Source: Robertkochia solimangrovi
Lineage (GTDB): Bacteria > Bacteroidota > Bacteroidia > Flavobacteriales > Flavobacteriaceae
Assembly (NCBI RefSeq): GCF_007279655.1
Contig: NZ_QKWN01000010.1
Location: 62,001 to 126,000 of the forward strand
Length of the DNA: 64,000 nucleotides
Reading direction: 5' to 3'
Shown: piece after piece, positions 31,124 to 41,244 of the stretch
Numbering within the stretch: the stretch's first letter is position 1
Layout: the number at the start of each line of letters is the position of its first letter
Made by a program: the position numbers and the translations under genes
The notes under the pieces: generated by a model
Database searches by the model: none
The model's input: the letters and a program-made list of their open reading frames with translations, nothing else
Told to the model about the DNA's origin: nothing

Positions 31124-32261
31124 TTGTTAACTGTTCATTCGCTTTTCTGATATCATGTATGGCAATCAAAAGATCTTCCTTTGTGGTTTGCATGCCGGTA
31201 CTGATCCGTAGACTTGCCAGCGCATTAGTTTCAGAGTGTCCCATCGCCAACAGAACATGCGAAGGCTTCACATAATTAGAACTACAGGCTGACCCTCTGG
31301 ACACTGCCAGACGATTCAACTGCCGTAATAATTTTGAGCCGTCGATGCCTTGAAAGGTAACATTGGTCGTATTCGGCAACCGATCTTCAGTACTGGCGTT
31401 GATATGTACGCCATTAAGTTCCTGAAGCGCATTTTCCAGCGTTGTCCTAAGTTCCAGTAAATGTTCCTGTTTTTCAACAATTTCAGATGCTGCCAGGAGA
31501 CATGCCTCTCCAAAACCAACGATTCCGGGTACGTTCAGGGTACCGGGACGAATTCCTTTTTCCTGTTTTCCCCCAAACCATCGGGGATTTATCTTCGAAG
31601 TTATTTCCGATCGGATATACAAGGCCCCCACTCCTTTAGGTCCGTTTACTTTATGAGAAGAAAACACTGCCAGGTCAACATCGAGTTCCTTCAGATCTAC
31701 CCGGATCTTTCCAACTGCCTGAGTCAGATCGGTCATAAATGCAATATTCCGGGATCGAACCCATTGTGAATATTTACGGATCGGCATAATAAGACCCGTT
31801 TCATTATTGGCAAGCATAACCGAAACCAGAATAGTATTCTCCCGAAGTGAATTCTTCAGATCTTCAAAGGCTATATTTCCATTGGCATCCACCTCGAGCC
31901 AGGTTACTTCAAATCCGCGATTTTCCAGTTCTTTAAAAGTCTCGAGTACTGCACTGTGTTCCGTCTTACAGGTTACCACATGATTTCCCCGATGTTTACC
32001 AGCCATACAATAACCAATAACTGCCATATTGATAGCTTCGGTAGCCCCTGATGTAAAATAAAGTTCTCCCGGATTGGCATGTACAATTCCTGCTACGTGT
32101 TCGCGTGCCTGTTCCACGGCATCCGCTGCATACCATCCAAAATAATGATCACTGGAAGGATTGCCGTAATTCTCATATAAATACGGCAACATCGCGTCTA
32201 CCACTCTCGGGTCGACCGGGGTGGTAGCATTATGATCCAGATAGATTATTTCTTTTTTCAC
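31107..32261 (-). CDS. cysteine desulfurase (NifS/IscS-like), Moco-sulfuration type
   Basis: A 384-residue PLP enzyme of the class V aminotransferase fold. Visible signatures are IYLDHNATTPVDPRVVDAML, the cofactor region VTCKTEHSAVLET, the PLP-binding lysine in AVFSSHKVNGPKGVGALYI, and the active Cys in SRGSACSSNYVKPSHVLLAM. It removes sulfur from cysteine as a persulfide. IscS-like proteins serve Fe-S clusters, thiolation or Moco. The overlap with xdhC and the ModE-like box eight bases before the ATG point to Moco sulfuration here. It is the first gene of the desulfurase-xdhC-moaE-tauE operon. Confidence 0.9.
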   Translation of the reverse strand: MKKEIIYLDHNATTPVDPRVVDAMLPYLYENYGNPSSDHYFGWYAADAVEQAREHVAGIVHANPGELYFTSGATEAINMAVIGYCMAGKHRGNHVVTCKTEHSAVLETFKELENRGFEVTWLEVDANGNIAFEDLKNSLRENTILVSVMLANNETGLIMPIRKYSQWVRSRNIAFMTDLTQAVGKIRVDLKELDVDLAVFSSHKVNGPKGVGALYIRSEITSKINPRWFGGKQEKGIRPGTLNVPGIVGFGEACLLAASEIVEKQEHLLELRTTLENALQELNGVHINASTEDRLPNTTNVTFQGIDGSKLLRQLNRLAVSRGSACSSNYVKPSHVLLAMGHSETNALASLRISTGMQTTKEDLLIAIHDIRKANEQLTNVIYE

Positions 32262-32269
32262 CTTGTAAT

Positions 32270-32293
32270 CGATATGTAAACTTGTACATATCG
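32270..32293. promoter_or_regulatory. ModE-like operator, copy 2
   Basis: CGATATGTA-aacttg-TACATATCG: perfect 9-bp arms with a 6-base spacer, eight bases upstream of the cysteine desulfurase ATG. Read towards its gene, the surroundings match copy 1 (28117-28140): TTGCGATAT...ATATCGATTA. The close shared geometry in two divergent Moco-related units supports a common regulator. Confidence 0.7.
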
Positions 32294-32426
32294 CAATTTA
32301 GTAAGAAATATTGAGGTTCAATTATACAAATCAAACTGTTTCATGCTAATTCTATTTGAATAACTTAAAAATAAAATTTGATTTAAAAGGAACTGATACT
32401 GCCAAGAAAAGCAACGCTCATCCAAA

Positions 32427-35400
32427 TTATTTATTCGTCTTTCGATAATCGGTTGGCGATAGATTAAAATTAGCCTTAAAAGATCTGCTGAAATAAAACG
32501 GATCACTAAAACCGACATCATAAGCGATCTCAGCAATTGTTTTTTCAGTCTGAATCAATAACAATGCTGCCTTTTTTAAACGGTAAGTCTGTATGAATTC
32601 TTTTAAAGATTGACCGGTAATTGCTTTCATCTTACGATAGATACTGCTTTTACTTAATCCTAGTTTGGTTACATAAAAATCGATATCCAGATCGTTATTG
32701 TGTAAGTTGTCATTGGTAAGCTGAATGATCATTTTCAAAAGTGTTTCATCAGGATTAGAATGCGTGACCTCCTCCGGAGTTAACTCTAAATTCTGCTGAT
32801 ATTTCAACTTTAAATTCCTGTTTCTGATCAAAAGGTTGAGAATCCTTGAAGATAGTAACTCTATATCCACAGGTTTAGTGATATAAGCATCAGCCCCTGA
32901 TTTATAGGCCTTTAATTTCTCGCGCCCTTCCTCAAATGCGGTGAGCAAAATTACCACAATGTGACTTGTATATGAATCATTTTTTAGTCTTAAACAGAGA
33001 TCGTAGCCGTTCAAACGCGGCATATTGATATCACTCACCACCACTTCCGGTTCGAATTCTTTGGAAATGCTTAAAGCTTCCAAACCATCCTTAGCTGCTT
33101 TCACTTCATAGTTTTCACTCAGCAGATCTAACATAAAATCCCTTAATTCCGCGGAATCATCAACAATCAGCACCTTGGGTTTTTTTGAAGAAACGTCGAT
33201 CTTAAGAAAATCATAGTTTTCATCATTCAGTACCTCATCGATCTCTGCTGCCTGGATCAAAGAATGACCTTGATTGATATCCACCGGAATGGATACTATA
33301 AAATTCGTTTCAACATTTGGAATGTTCTTTATTTCGATAGTCCCCTTATGCAGTTCTATCAACATTTTAACATAGTTCAGTCCGATTCCGGTCCCTGCCA
33401 TATCGGAAAATAAGGGCTCTGAAGAATGAAACCGATTAAAATATTTTGATACATCATGATCGGTGAGTACGCCACCCGAATTTCTGAAATAGAATTTATG
33501 ATATCCTTTTTCAATAAAATGTTCAATTTCGATGATACCATTCTTCGGAGTGAATTTGAAAGCATTCGAAATAATGTTAATTACGACCTTTTCAAATTTG
33601 GTAACATCAATATTAATCAGGGTATTCTCATCCTTTGATGTAAATTGCAAATGGACATCATTTACTTCAGCCATCCAATCAAAGTATGACAAGACTTCAT
33701 CCATGAATGTTTTAAGATCGACCTTTTCGAGTTGTACATTCAATTGAGCCAGATCTGTTCTTCTGAATTCTATAAGTTCATTGATCAGCAATAATAGTCG
33801 TTCGGCATTTCGTCTTATCAGATCATAATATTTCAATCTCCTTTGATCACTGAGGTCGTTTTTAGAATTCAGGTATTGTATGGGACCTATGATCAGATTT
33901 AAAGGCGTTTTAAATTCATGAGAAATATTCGTGAAGAATTTAAGCCTCACATTCTGCAACTCTTTGATTTTATCCTTTTCGATTCGCTCCAATTGAAGTC
34001 TGTGAACCGTATTCTTGTTTCGAATATACAGATACAATATTCCTAATAGGATCGTTAAAGTCAACAGAATGAACATGATTTTTGAGAGGGTCCGTTCATA
34101 CCAAAATGGCATAATCTCCAGATTTACACTTCTTTGTGCTGTAAGTCCGTTACTGGAATTAATCGCCTTAACGATAAATTGATAATTTCCGGGAGGTATG
34201 TTTGAATACGTAGCCTGCATCACCCCTTCTTTAGGGACCCAATTCATGTCGAATCCATCAAGCTTAACTTCATAATCCACTTTATCAGGGTTCGCGTAAT
34301 CCAATCCGACATAATGAATCATAAAGGAACGGTTAAATGGCGCAAGAGTGATGTGGTCAAGGTAATTGATATTCGAATCATATTCCTGTTCGGTTTGATT
34401 CAATATCCTCAAGGAAGATAGATTGACCACGGGTGGATTCCCTTCAGGCAATTGAATATTTTTATCATAGATCACCATTCCATTGGTTGATCCGAATAAG
34501 ATCCAGTCGTCTGCCTTAGCCGAAGAATTATAATTAAAACGGTTGGTGGGTAATCCATCCTTTACCGTGTAGGACTTAATAGTTTCAAAGGATCTGGATA
34601 ATCGATGTATTCCTTTATTCGAGGTCACCCAGAATTGATTATTATCCTCCAAAAAAGAATAGATTGTATTATCAGGCAGGTTTTCGGGCTTTTTTAAATG
34701 TACAGAACCATCATTTGACAGTTCTATGATACCTATCCCCATCTGTTCTGTACAAACCACGATACTACCTTCACTGGTTTCTTCCAAGGATATTATTCTG
34801 TCAAGATCTACATCAATTTTTTGAATTTTCCCTTTAGGATCAATTTTAAAAATTCCACGGCGGTAGGTGGCGACCCATATATTTTTATGTTTGTCTTCCA
34901 GAAGATCCCAAATGAATGAATTCTTGAATTCCTCCACTCCTACCGGGTAAAATGAATCTTGCCTTCGATCGTACTTTTCAAGTCCACCTCCCCGGGTCCC
35001 AATCCATATTTCACCATCTGAATCCTCCAGTAACGCATATACACTATTACTCGTGATCACGCCGGGTTTCGGGGTTTCTTTTTTATAATATGTGAAATCA
35101 ACAGGTAACCCATTCACCAATTTCGATTTACACAGTCCGCCAGTATAGGTTCCTATCCATATATATCCATTGGAGTCGACCAATAAGGAATGAATATTAT
35201 TATAAATCAGATTGCTGTTACTCTCATTAAAACTTAAAAACTTCTGATTCTTCTTATCAAAAACAGCCAACCCATTGTCTTCAGTACCAATATATATTTT
35301 AGTACTCGTTGGAAAAATACTGCTTACCGCTCTACCCGGAATACCTTTTCCGGAAATATCAGGTTGGTATATTCTGAAAGGACTCTTGTTGGGTCTGTAC

Positions 35401-36353
35401 AGACTGACTCCATTAAAAAAAGTTCCGATCCAAATATTGCTGTTTTCATCCGCATACAAGCTGTAAATAGCATTATCTCCCAATTGAGACACCCCGTATT
35501 CATCACTCCTTATATATTCAAAGTTTTTTTCGGAAGGATCATAAATCGTAATTCCCTGTTCGGTACCAAACCATATCTTTCCCTTGTCATCTTCAGTGAT
35601 AGCCCTCACAAACAGGTTTGATAAAATTGTTGTATTCTGAAAATGAACTTTATCTTTTGAACTTTGATCATAACGTACTGCTCCTGCACCATCATAGCCG
35701 ATCCACATCCCCCCATCGCTTGAATTATATATTGTATTTACAGGAATATCCTGTATCGATAAGGCAGGTATTCTATTCAAAGTTTTCTCATGAGGATCAA
35801 GGAAGGCTACATTCCAGGTATCGTAAACAAACCAAATTCTTTTATTCTGATCTACTTCCATTTTTCCAACATCAATCTGATCAAACATAAGACTTGCTTC
35901 TTTTGAACCTGTATCGACGAGATACATTCCATTATTAGTACCAATAAGCAGTGTTTCATCATCCAATTGTAAAATGGAATTGATAATTAAGGATGTGGCT
36001 TCTCCTTTTAACAACGCTATTTGAATGGTTTCACCCGAAGCAGATTCATAAAAATAAAGTCCTTGAGAAGTACCGAACCACAGGTTCAATCGGGAATCCT
36101 GAATCATGGTGTTCACGGCAAGTTCAAGTTCATCAAGAGGTTCGAACTTTTTGCATAGGTGACCATCATATTTGAACACTCCTTCCTGAGAACAAAACCA
36201 CATATAGCCCTCACGATCCTTAATGATATTCCAAATCCAGGTGTAATCTAACCCGGCACTGTTAGAGATGGTTTGAAACTTATAATCATTTCTAAGAGGC
36301 TGAGCGGTTAGCAGATTGAAAAGCAAAAAAACTAAAATGCACGCAGGTTTCAT
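32427..36353 (-). CDS. hybrid two-component system regulator (HTCS) of the PUL
   Basis: About 1308 residues from the ATG at 36353, which gives a proper signal peptide (MKPACILVFLLFNLLTAQ); the frame opens at 36377. The periplasmic sensor is two beta-propellers built from repeats of the type '(I)W.GT..G(L/V)..Y', ending with a Y_Y_Y domain near 690-760. Then come a membrane helix (IMFILLTLTILLGILYLYI), a histidine kinase (phospho-His in FFTNISHEFKTPLNLII; ATPase GTGIGLNYV), a receiver domain with Asp in VVVSDINMPRLNG, and an AraC-type DNA-binding end (KTIAEIAYDVGFSDPFYFSR). It senses a glycan fragment and activates the divergent susC operon. Confidence 0.92.
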   Translation of the reverse strand: MKPACILVFLLFNLLTAQPLRNDYKFQTISNSAGLDYTWIWNIIKDREGYMWFCSQEGVFKYDGHLCKKFEPLDELELAVNTMIQDSRLNLWFGTSQGLYFYESASGETIQIALLKGEATSLIINSILQLDDETLLIGTNNGMYLVDTGSKEASLMFDQIDVGKMEVDQNKRIWFVYDTWNVAFLDPHEKTLNRIPALSIQDIPVNTIYNSSDGGMWIGYDGAGAVRYDQSSKDKVHFQNTTILSNLFVRAITEDDKGKIWFGTEQGITIYDPSEKNFEYIRSDEYGVSQLGDNAIYSLYADENSNIWIGTFFNGVSLYRPNKSPFRIYQPDISGKGIPGRAVSSIFPTSTKIYIGTEDNGLAVFDKKNQKFLSFNESNSNLIYNNIHSLLVDSNGYIWIGTYTGGLCKSKLVNGLPVDFTYYKKETPKPGVITSNSVYALLEDSDGEIWIGTRGGGLEKYDRRQDSFYPVGVEEFKNSFIWDLLEDKHKNIWVATYRRGIFKIDPKGKIQKIDVDLDRIISLEETSEGSIVVCTEQMGIGIIELSNDGSVHLKKPENLPDNTIYSFLEDNNQFWVTSNKGIHRLSRSFETIKSYTVKDGLPTNRFNYNSSAKADDWILFGSTNGMVIYDKNIQLPEGNPPVVNLSSLRILNQTEQEYDSNINYLDHITLAPFNRSFMIHYVGLDYANPDKVDYEVKLDGFDMNWVPKEGVMQATYSNIPPGNYQFIVKAINSSNGLTAQRSVNLEIMPFWYERTLSKIMFILLTLTILLGILYLYIRNKNTVHRLQLERIEKDKIKELQNVRLKFFTNISHEFKTPLNLIIGPIQYLNSKNDLSDQRRLKYYDLIRRNAERLLLLINELIEFRRTDLAQLNVQLEKVDLKTFMDEVLSYFDWMAEVNDVHLQFTSKDENTLINIDVTKFEKVVINIISNAFKFTPKNGIIEIEHFIEKGYHKFYFRNSGGVLTDHDVSKYFNRFHSSEPLFSDMAGTGIGLNYVKMLIELHKGTIEIKNIPNVETNFIVSIPVDINQGHSLIQAAEIDEVLNDENYDFLKIDVSSKKPKVLIVDDSAELRDFMLDLLSENYEVKAAKDGLEALSISKEFEPEVVVSDINMPRLNGYDLCLRLKNDSYTSHIVVILLTAFEEGREKLKAYKSGADAYITKPVDIELLSSRILNLLIRNRNLKLKYQQNLELTPEEVTHSNPDETLLKMIIQLTNDNLHNNDLDIDFYVTKLGLSKSSIYRKMKAITGQSLKEFIQTYRLKKAALLLIQTEKTIAEIAYDVGFSDPFYFSRSFKANFNLSPTDYRKTNK

Positions 36354-36661
36354 TTTTGATAAAATAAGGCAGTTCAAATTAAAATTTATTTAATCAAAGA
36401 TATCCAAATATAGGAATCTGCTAAATGTAATTATAAATCATCCTACTGGATAAATAATTCAATAAGGTAAGTTTCTGGCCATCCAGCAGCATAATCACCA
36501 CTTTACGTGTTTCGGGAGATACATTAAAAATTCACTTGAAGGTTGTTTTACACTGAACGATTTCAACATGGTATTTGGAAGAAAATTGAAAGTTAAAATG
36601 CAGTTAAAAGATAATTTTTGCATACAGGACTTAGAAATAGATTAACTAAACAAACAACCTA
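36354..36661. promoter_or_regulatory. divergent control region between HTCS and susC
   Basis: No gene. The region should hold the binding site of the AraC domain of the HTCS and the susC promoter. TAATTTTTG at about 36612 is a near match to the -7 consensus, 41 bases before the susC ATG; no clear operator could be picked out by eye. Confidence 0.4.
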
Positions 36662-39595
36662 ATGAAAAAAATCTTGAATTTAATTTTCACCCTTATTATT
36701 TATTGTGCTGCTACTGCACAGAATAATAATAATGTAAGTGGAAGTGTTAGTTCCTCTAATGGTGATCTGTTACCGGGAGCGAACGTAATGTTAAAAGGAA
36801 CCACCAATGGCGTGGTCACTGATTTCAATGGGGAATTCACAATCCAGATCGCCGATACCCAAAATGCGATACTGGTAGTTTCCTATATCGGTTTTAACAC
36901 CCTCGAATTTCCATTGAACGGAAAAACAAACGTCCAAATCGTTCTGGATGAAGATGTTTCCTCTTTGGATGAAGTGGTCGTAGTTGGTTATGGTACTCAA
37001 AAAAGGTCTGAGGTAACCACAGCGATCAGTTCCATTTCTGAAAAGGATTTCACTAAAGGCGCGGTTCAGAATCCTATTCAATTGATCCAGGGCCGTGTAG
37101 CCGGACTGACTATCAATACGACTTCAGGTAACCCGGGTAATAATGATGTGCAGTTATTGCTTCGTGGATCCAGTACTTTTTCCGGAAATCAGTCGCCCTT
37201 GATCGTAATTGACGGTATCATCGGAGGAAGTCTGGACCTGGTAAATTTCAATGACGTGGAGAAAATCGATGTTTTAAAAGACGGTTCAGCCGCTGCTATA
37301 TATGGTACCAGAGGTACCAATGGTGTTATTCTCATTACTACTAAAAAAGCAAAAGGTAACCAAAAAGCACGTATTGAATATGATGGTTTCTTAACCGTAA
37401 GCCAGATATCCCGTGATGTGGAGGTCTTTTCTCCTTCGGAATACCGGAAACTGCCTGAAATAACCGATGGATATTTTACTATTGTCGATAATGGAGCTGA
37501 TACCGATTGGGGAGATCTGGTTATGCGTGATGCATTTTCTCAAGTACACGCATTATCCATGAGTGGCAAATTAAACAATACCTCTTATATCGCCTCCCTT
37601 AACTATAGAGATACGGAAGGTATTGTAAAAAAGACCGGTAGTGAAAGACTGAACGTCAGATTGGGAGTTAATCAGTCTTTATTAGATGATCTGGTAATAG
37701 CCAGTCTGAATATAAGCTCTACCCAGGTTAACGAAAACCCCAGTGAACATGGTCAGAATGTATATTTTTCAACAAGAGTACTCAATCCAACCTATCCTGT
37801 TAAAAATCCTGATGGCACCTATACCAGATTTCCGGAAGCTATAAACCCGGTTCAGGAAATTAATGAAACATACCGTAAAGCCGAGTGGATTCAAAAGCGA
37901 ATTGATGGTTCGGTACAAATTAAGCCTGTCGATGGTTTGAATATTAAATTTCTGGGATCCATTCAAAACCGATACAGATTAGGTGGTTCCTATGCAAATA
38001 AAAACTCTCTGAATGGAAGTACCTTCAACGGAGAAGCCTGGAGAAATTCGTCTAAATATACTGAGAGTCTCTTTGAATCAACGGTTACCTATAACTGGAA
38101 AATTCAGGAAAATCATGACTTTACCTTACTGGGTGGTTATAATTATCAAAATTTTGATGGAGAAGGTTTCGATGTATATAATTTTAATTTCCCTACGGAT
38201 ATTTTCGGATATAACCGACTAGATCTCGGACTTGCTTTACCGGAAGGGAAAGCCAATATGGGCAGCTTTAAATGGAACAGCAAACTAATTGCATTCTTTG
38301 GCAGAATCAATTACAACTATGCAAACAAATACTTTTTATCTGCCAGTATACGTCAGGAAGGGTCAACAAAATTCGGAGAAAATAATAAATGGGGGACATT
38401 TCCTTCTTTCTCGGCTGGCTGGCAAATAGCTAATGAAGAGTTTTTAGAATCCGTTACTGCGATAAATGAACTGAAACTACGTGCCGGTTATGGAGTGACC
38501 GGGACAGAACCTACCCAACCCTACATCTCACAACTCAGATATGATTATACCTCTGCTGTGGTTGACCCAGACGGAAATATCGTATATGCCGTAGAGCCGG
38601 CGGTTAATGCGAATCCTAATCTCAAATGGGAGACAAAAAGAGAAGTAAACCTCGGTCTTGATTTTACCTTGTTCGATCACAGACTTAGGGGTAGTATCGA
38701 TCTTTATAACAGAAATACTAAGGATCTGATCTCAAATTTCAACGTTCCGGTACCTCCAAATCTTGCTCCCACCATCGTAGCGAATGTTGGCGAAGTATCC
38801 AACAAAGGGCTTGAATTCGTTGCTTCAGGAGACATCATTCGAAATGATGCTTTTAATCTGAACCTGACACTTAACTATGCAACCAATAAAAACACCGTAG
38901 AAAAACTGTCAAATGATACCTATCAACGTGACTTTATGGATGCTGGATGGACAGGTGCCCCGGTTCAAAAGACGACTCACAGAATTGTTGAAGGTGGTTC
39001 CATCGGGAATTTTTATGGCTGGAAATCTACAGGTCTGGATGCTGATGGCAAATGGATTATTGAAGCACCAGATGGTAGTGTAGGAGAATATGGAAATGAA
39101 GATCACAGGCAAGTGATTGGAAACGCTTTACCAAAACACACGGGCGCTTTTATTGTTAGTGGAAATTACAAAGCTTTTGATTTCTCTTTCTCCCTTAGAG
39201 GAGCCTTTAAGTACCAGATTCTGAACCAGCACAGAATGTTATGGGAAAACTTCACCAAAGGTCAACAATGGAATTTCCCGACCTCTGTACTGGATAAACC
39301 CTATGGATCTACCTCTTATTTAAATGATGCACCGGCTTATGTAAGTTATTATGTTGAAAATGGTGATTTCGTCAAATTAGACAACGTCTCCATTGGCTAT
39401 AACATCGATGTTGAGCCTTTCAAAAATATCGATAAGCTCAGGATATATGTGAGTGGAGCCAACCTTCACACCTTTACAAAATACAAAGGTGTTGATCCTG
39501 AAGTTCCATTGTACGGACTTTCCCCGGGTATTGATTATCAATCGAGATATCCCACAACACGAAACTTTAACCTCGGTATTCAATTAGCATTTTAA
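36662..39595 (+). CDS. SusC/RagA-family TonB-dependent receptor
   Basis: A 977-residue outer-membrane glycan transporter. The order is a signal peptide (MKKILNLIFTLIIYCAATAQ), a carboxypeptidase-like regulatory domain at about 25-100 (SGSVSSSNGDLLPGANVMLK), a TonB box region with the SusC signature VVVGYGTQKRSEVTTAI, a plug (VEKIDVLKDGSAAAIYGTRG) and a 22-strand barrel ending NLGIQLAF. It lacks the N-terminal STN domain, consistent with control by an HTCS rather than FecR/ECF. With the SusD partner 11 bp downstream it imports oligosaccharides released by the surface enzymes. Confidence 0.93.
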   Translation: MKKILNLIFTLIIYCAATAQNNNNVSGSVSSSNGDLLPGANVMLKGTTNGVVTDFNGEFTIQIADTQNAILVVSYIGFNTLEFPLNGKTNVQIVLDEDVSSLDEVVVVGYGTQKRSEVTTAISSISEKDFTKGAVQNPIQLIQGRVAGLTINTTSGNPGNNDVQLLLRGSSTFSGNQSPLIVIDGIIGGSLDLVNFNDVEKIDVLKDGSAAAIYGTRGTNGVILITTKKAKGNQKARIEYDGFLTVSQISRDVEVFSPSEYRKLPEITDGYFTIVDNGADTDWGDLVMRDAFSQVHALSMSGKLNNTSYIASLNYRDTEGIVKKTGSERLNVRLGVNQSLLDDLVIASLNISSTQVNENPSEHGQNVYFSTRVLNPTYPVKNPDGTYTRFPEAINPVQEINETYRKAEWIQKRIDGSVQIKPVDGLNIKFLGSIQNRYRLGGSYANKNSLNGSTFNGEAWRNSSKYTESLFESTVTYNWKIQENHDFTLLGGYNYQNFDGEGFDVYNFNFPTDIFGYNRLDLGLALPEGKANMGSFKWNSKLIAFFGRINYNYANKYFLSASIRQEGSTKFGENNKWGTFPSFSAGWQIANEEFLESVTAINELKLRAGYGVTGTEPTQPYISQLRYDYTSAVVDPDGNIVYAVEPAVNANPNLKWETKREVNLGLDFTLFDHRLRGSIDLYNRNTKDLISNFNVPVPPNLAPTIVANVGEVSNKGLEFVASGDIIRNDAFNLNLTLNYATNKNTVEKLSNDTYQRDFMDAGWTGAPVQKTTHRIVEGGSIGNFYGWKSTGLDADGKWIIEAPDGSVGEYGNEDHRQVIGNALPKHTGAFIVSGNYKAFDFSFSLRGAFKYQILNQHRMLWENFTKGQQWNFPTSVLDKPYGSTSYLNDAPAYVSYYVENGDFVKLDNVSIGYNIDVEPFKNIDKLRIYVSGANLHTFTKYKGVDPEVPLYGLSPGIDYQSRYPTTRNFNLGIQLAF

Positions 39596-39606
39596 AATAT
39601 ATCACA

Positions 39607-41184
39607 ATGAAATTTAAATCATTAGTAACCGTAATAATTATACTTTTTACCTCCTGTACCGATCTGGAGGAAGTTGTATATGACCAGCTAACTGAAGATA
39701 GCTTAAAAGCAAACCTGACTGATAATGATATTCCGTCGTTATTAGGGCCGTTATATAACGACCTAAGAAAACTCTATACCGGTAACAACGCCACAGAAGC
39801 GCATTTTAATGGTAACTGGCTATGGGTTAGTGAAGAATCAGCCGACTTGTGGATCACTCCTAAAAGAGGTGGAGGTTGGTATGACGGAGGTATTTACTAC
39901 CGTCTTAATCAACATAATTGGGGAACCGATGAAACTACACTTCTCGGGGTTTGGAGAAGTTTCTACAAGGCAATAAACACGAGTAACCGATTATATGAGC
40001 AATTTGAAACTCTCGAAAACGAAACACAGAGGAATAAAATTCTTGCTGAGATTCGCGTAAGTCGTGCATTCTGGTATTATAATCTTGCGGACTTCTATGG
40101 AAATGTACCGTTAGTAACTGAGTTCTCTTTGCCTGATGGCTATTTACCTGAAACCAACTCAAGAAAAGAAGTTGTTGATTTTGTTATCAATGAATTAAAA
40201 GAAAGCATTCCATTTTTGGATGAAGAAGGCTACGGTAAATGGAACAAATTTTCAGCCTCTCATCTTTTAGCCAAGGTTTATCTCAATTATAATACTTGGT
40301 TCGACAGTCCTAAATGGGATGAGGTCGTTGCACTTTCAGACTACATCATAAATGATGGAGATTATTCGTTGGAATCCGATTATTCACAACCGTTTATCAC
40401 AGAGAATTCATCTTCACCAGAAATTATAATGGGTGTTTTTAATGATGAGATCTACCATAGTGAACAACCTTTCTTGATTCATCAGTGGACGATGCATTGG
40501 AAATTCAAATTTCATCAAAAAACCGAAACGTTCTTTTGGGGAGGTCCGTGTGCCACACCGGAATTCATCAACACCTATGATTCAGAAGATCTGAGGTTAA
40601 CAAAATCCTGGTTTGAAGGGCAACTTTACGATAATGAAGGTGATGGTTCTCCGATGTTTTGTGACCCATGGAATCCGAGAGATCAGGGAAAACCACTGGC
40701 ATACTCCAGAGAGATAATACTGGATGATGACGGAATCACCTCCGGTGAAGCAGATGGATTACGAATGATCAAATATGAGATTAAAAAAGGGGCAAGAGCA
40801 TCTTTGAGTAATGACTTTGTTCTTTTCAGACTGGCAGATGTATACTTCATGAAGGCTGAAGCCCTCTATTGGAAAAACGGAGGTGCTGCGACTCAGGAAA
40901 TTGTAGATCTGATCAACACGGTAAGAGAACGTTCCTTTGAAAATTTTGATGATAGTAAAAAATTGACGGTAGGTCAGCTTGATGATAACAGATTCCTTGA
41001 TGAATACGCCTGGGAATTCTGTCAGGAAGGTAACAGGAGACAGGTTTTGATACGTTTTGATCAATTTACTTCCCGTAACTGGTTCCTGCATGAGCCAAGC
41101 GGATCAGACCATAAAAATCTTTTTCCAATTCCGTTACAAGAGATCAATGCAAATCCAAATTTAATTCAAAATCCCGGGTACTAA
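39607..41184 (+). CDS. SusD/RagB-family surface glycan-binding lipoprotein
   Basis: A 525-residue lipoprotein (SLVTVIIILFTSC, lipid Cys at about residue 17). It has the SusD helical fold: the N-terminal block of TPR-like helices with VWRSFYKAINTSNRLYEQFE and 'EIRVSRAFWYYNLADFYGNVPLV', and the C-terminal VLFRLADVYFMKAEALYWKN then 'INTVRERSF', ending GNRRQVLIRFDQF and 'LFPIP..EI..NPNL.QNPGY', all typical. It caps the SusC barrel and captures glycan at the surface. The gene follows susC by 11 bp. Specificity cannot be read from the sequence. Confidence 0.92.
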   Translation: MKFKSLVTVIIILFTSCTDLEEVVYDQLTEDSLKANLTDNDIPSLLGPLYNDLRKLYTGNNATEAHFNGNWLWVSEESADLWITPKRGGGWYDGGIYYRLNQHNWGTDETTLLGVWRSFYKAINTSNRLYEQFETLENETQRNKILAEIRVSRAFWYYNLADFYGNVPLVTEFSLPDGYLPETNSRKEVVDFVINELKESIPFLDEEGYGKWNKFSASHLLAKVYLNYNTWFDSPKWDEVVALSDYIINDGDYSLESDYSQPFITENSSSPEIIMGVFNDEIYHSEQPFLIHQWTMHWKFKFHQKTETFFWGGPCATPEFINTYDSEDLRLTKSWFEGQLYDNEGDGSPMFCDPWNPRDQGKPLAYSREIILDDDGITSGEADGLRMIKYEIKKGARASLSNDFVLFRLADVYFMKAEALYWKNGGAATQEIVDLINTVRERSFENFDDSKKLTVGQLDDNRFLDEYAWEFCQEGNRRQVLIRFDQFTSRNWFLHEPSGSDHKNLFPIPLQEINANPNLIQNPGY

Positions 41185-41244
41185 GGTTGTTGCTTATATC
41201 CGGAAAACCCCGAAAATAATACTAACAAATATCAATATAGAAGA

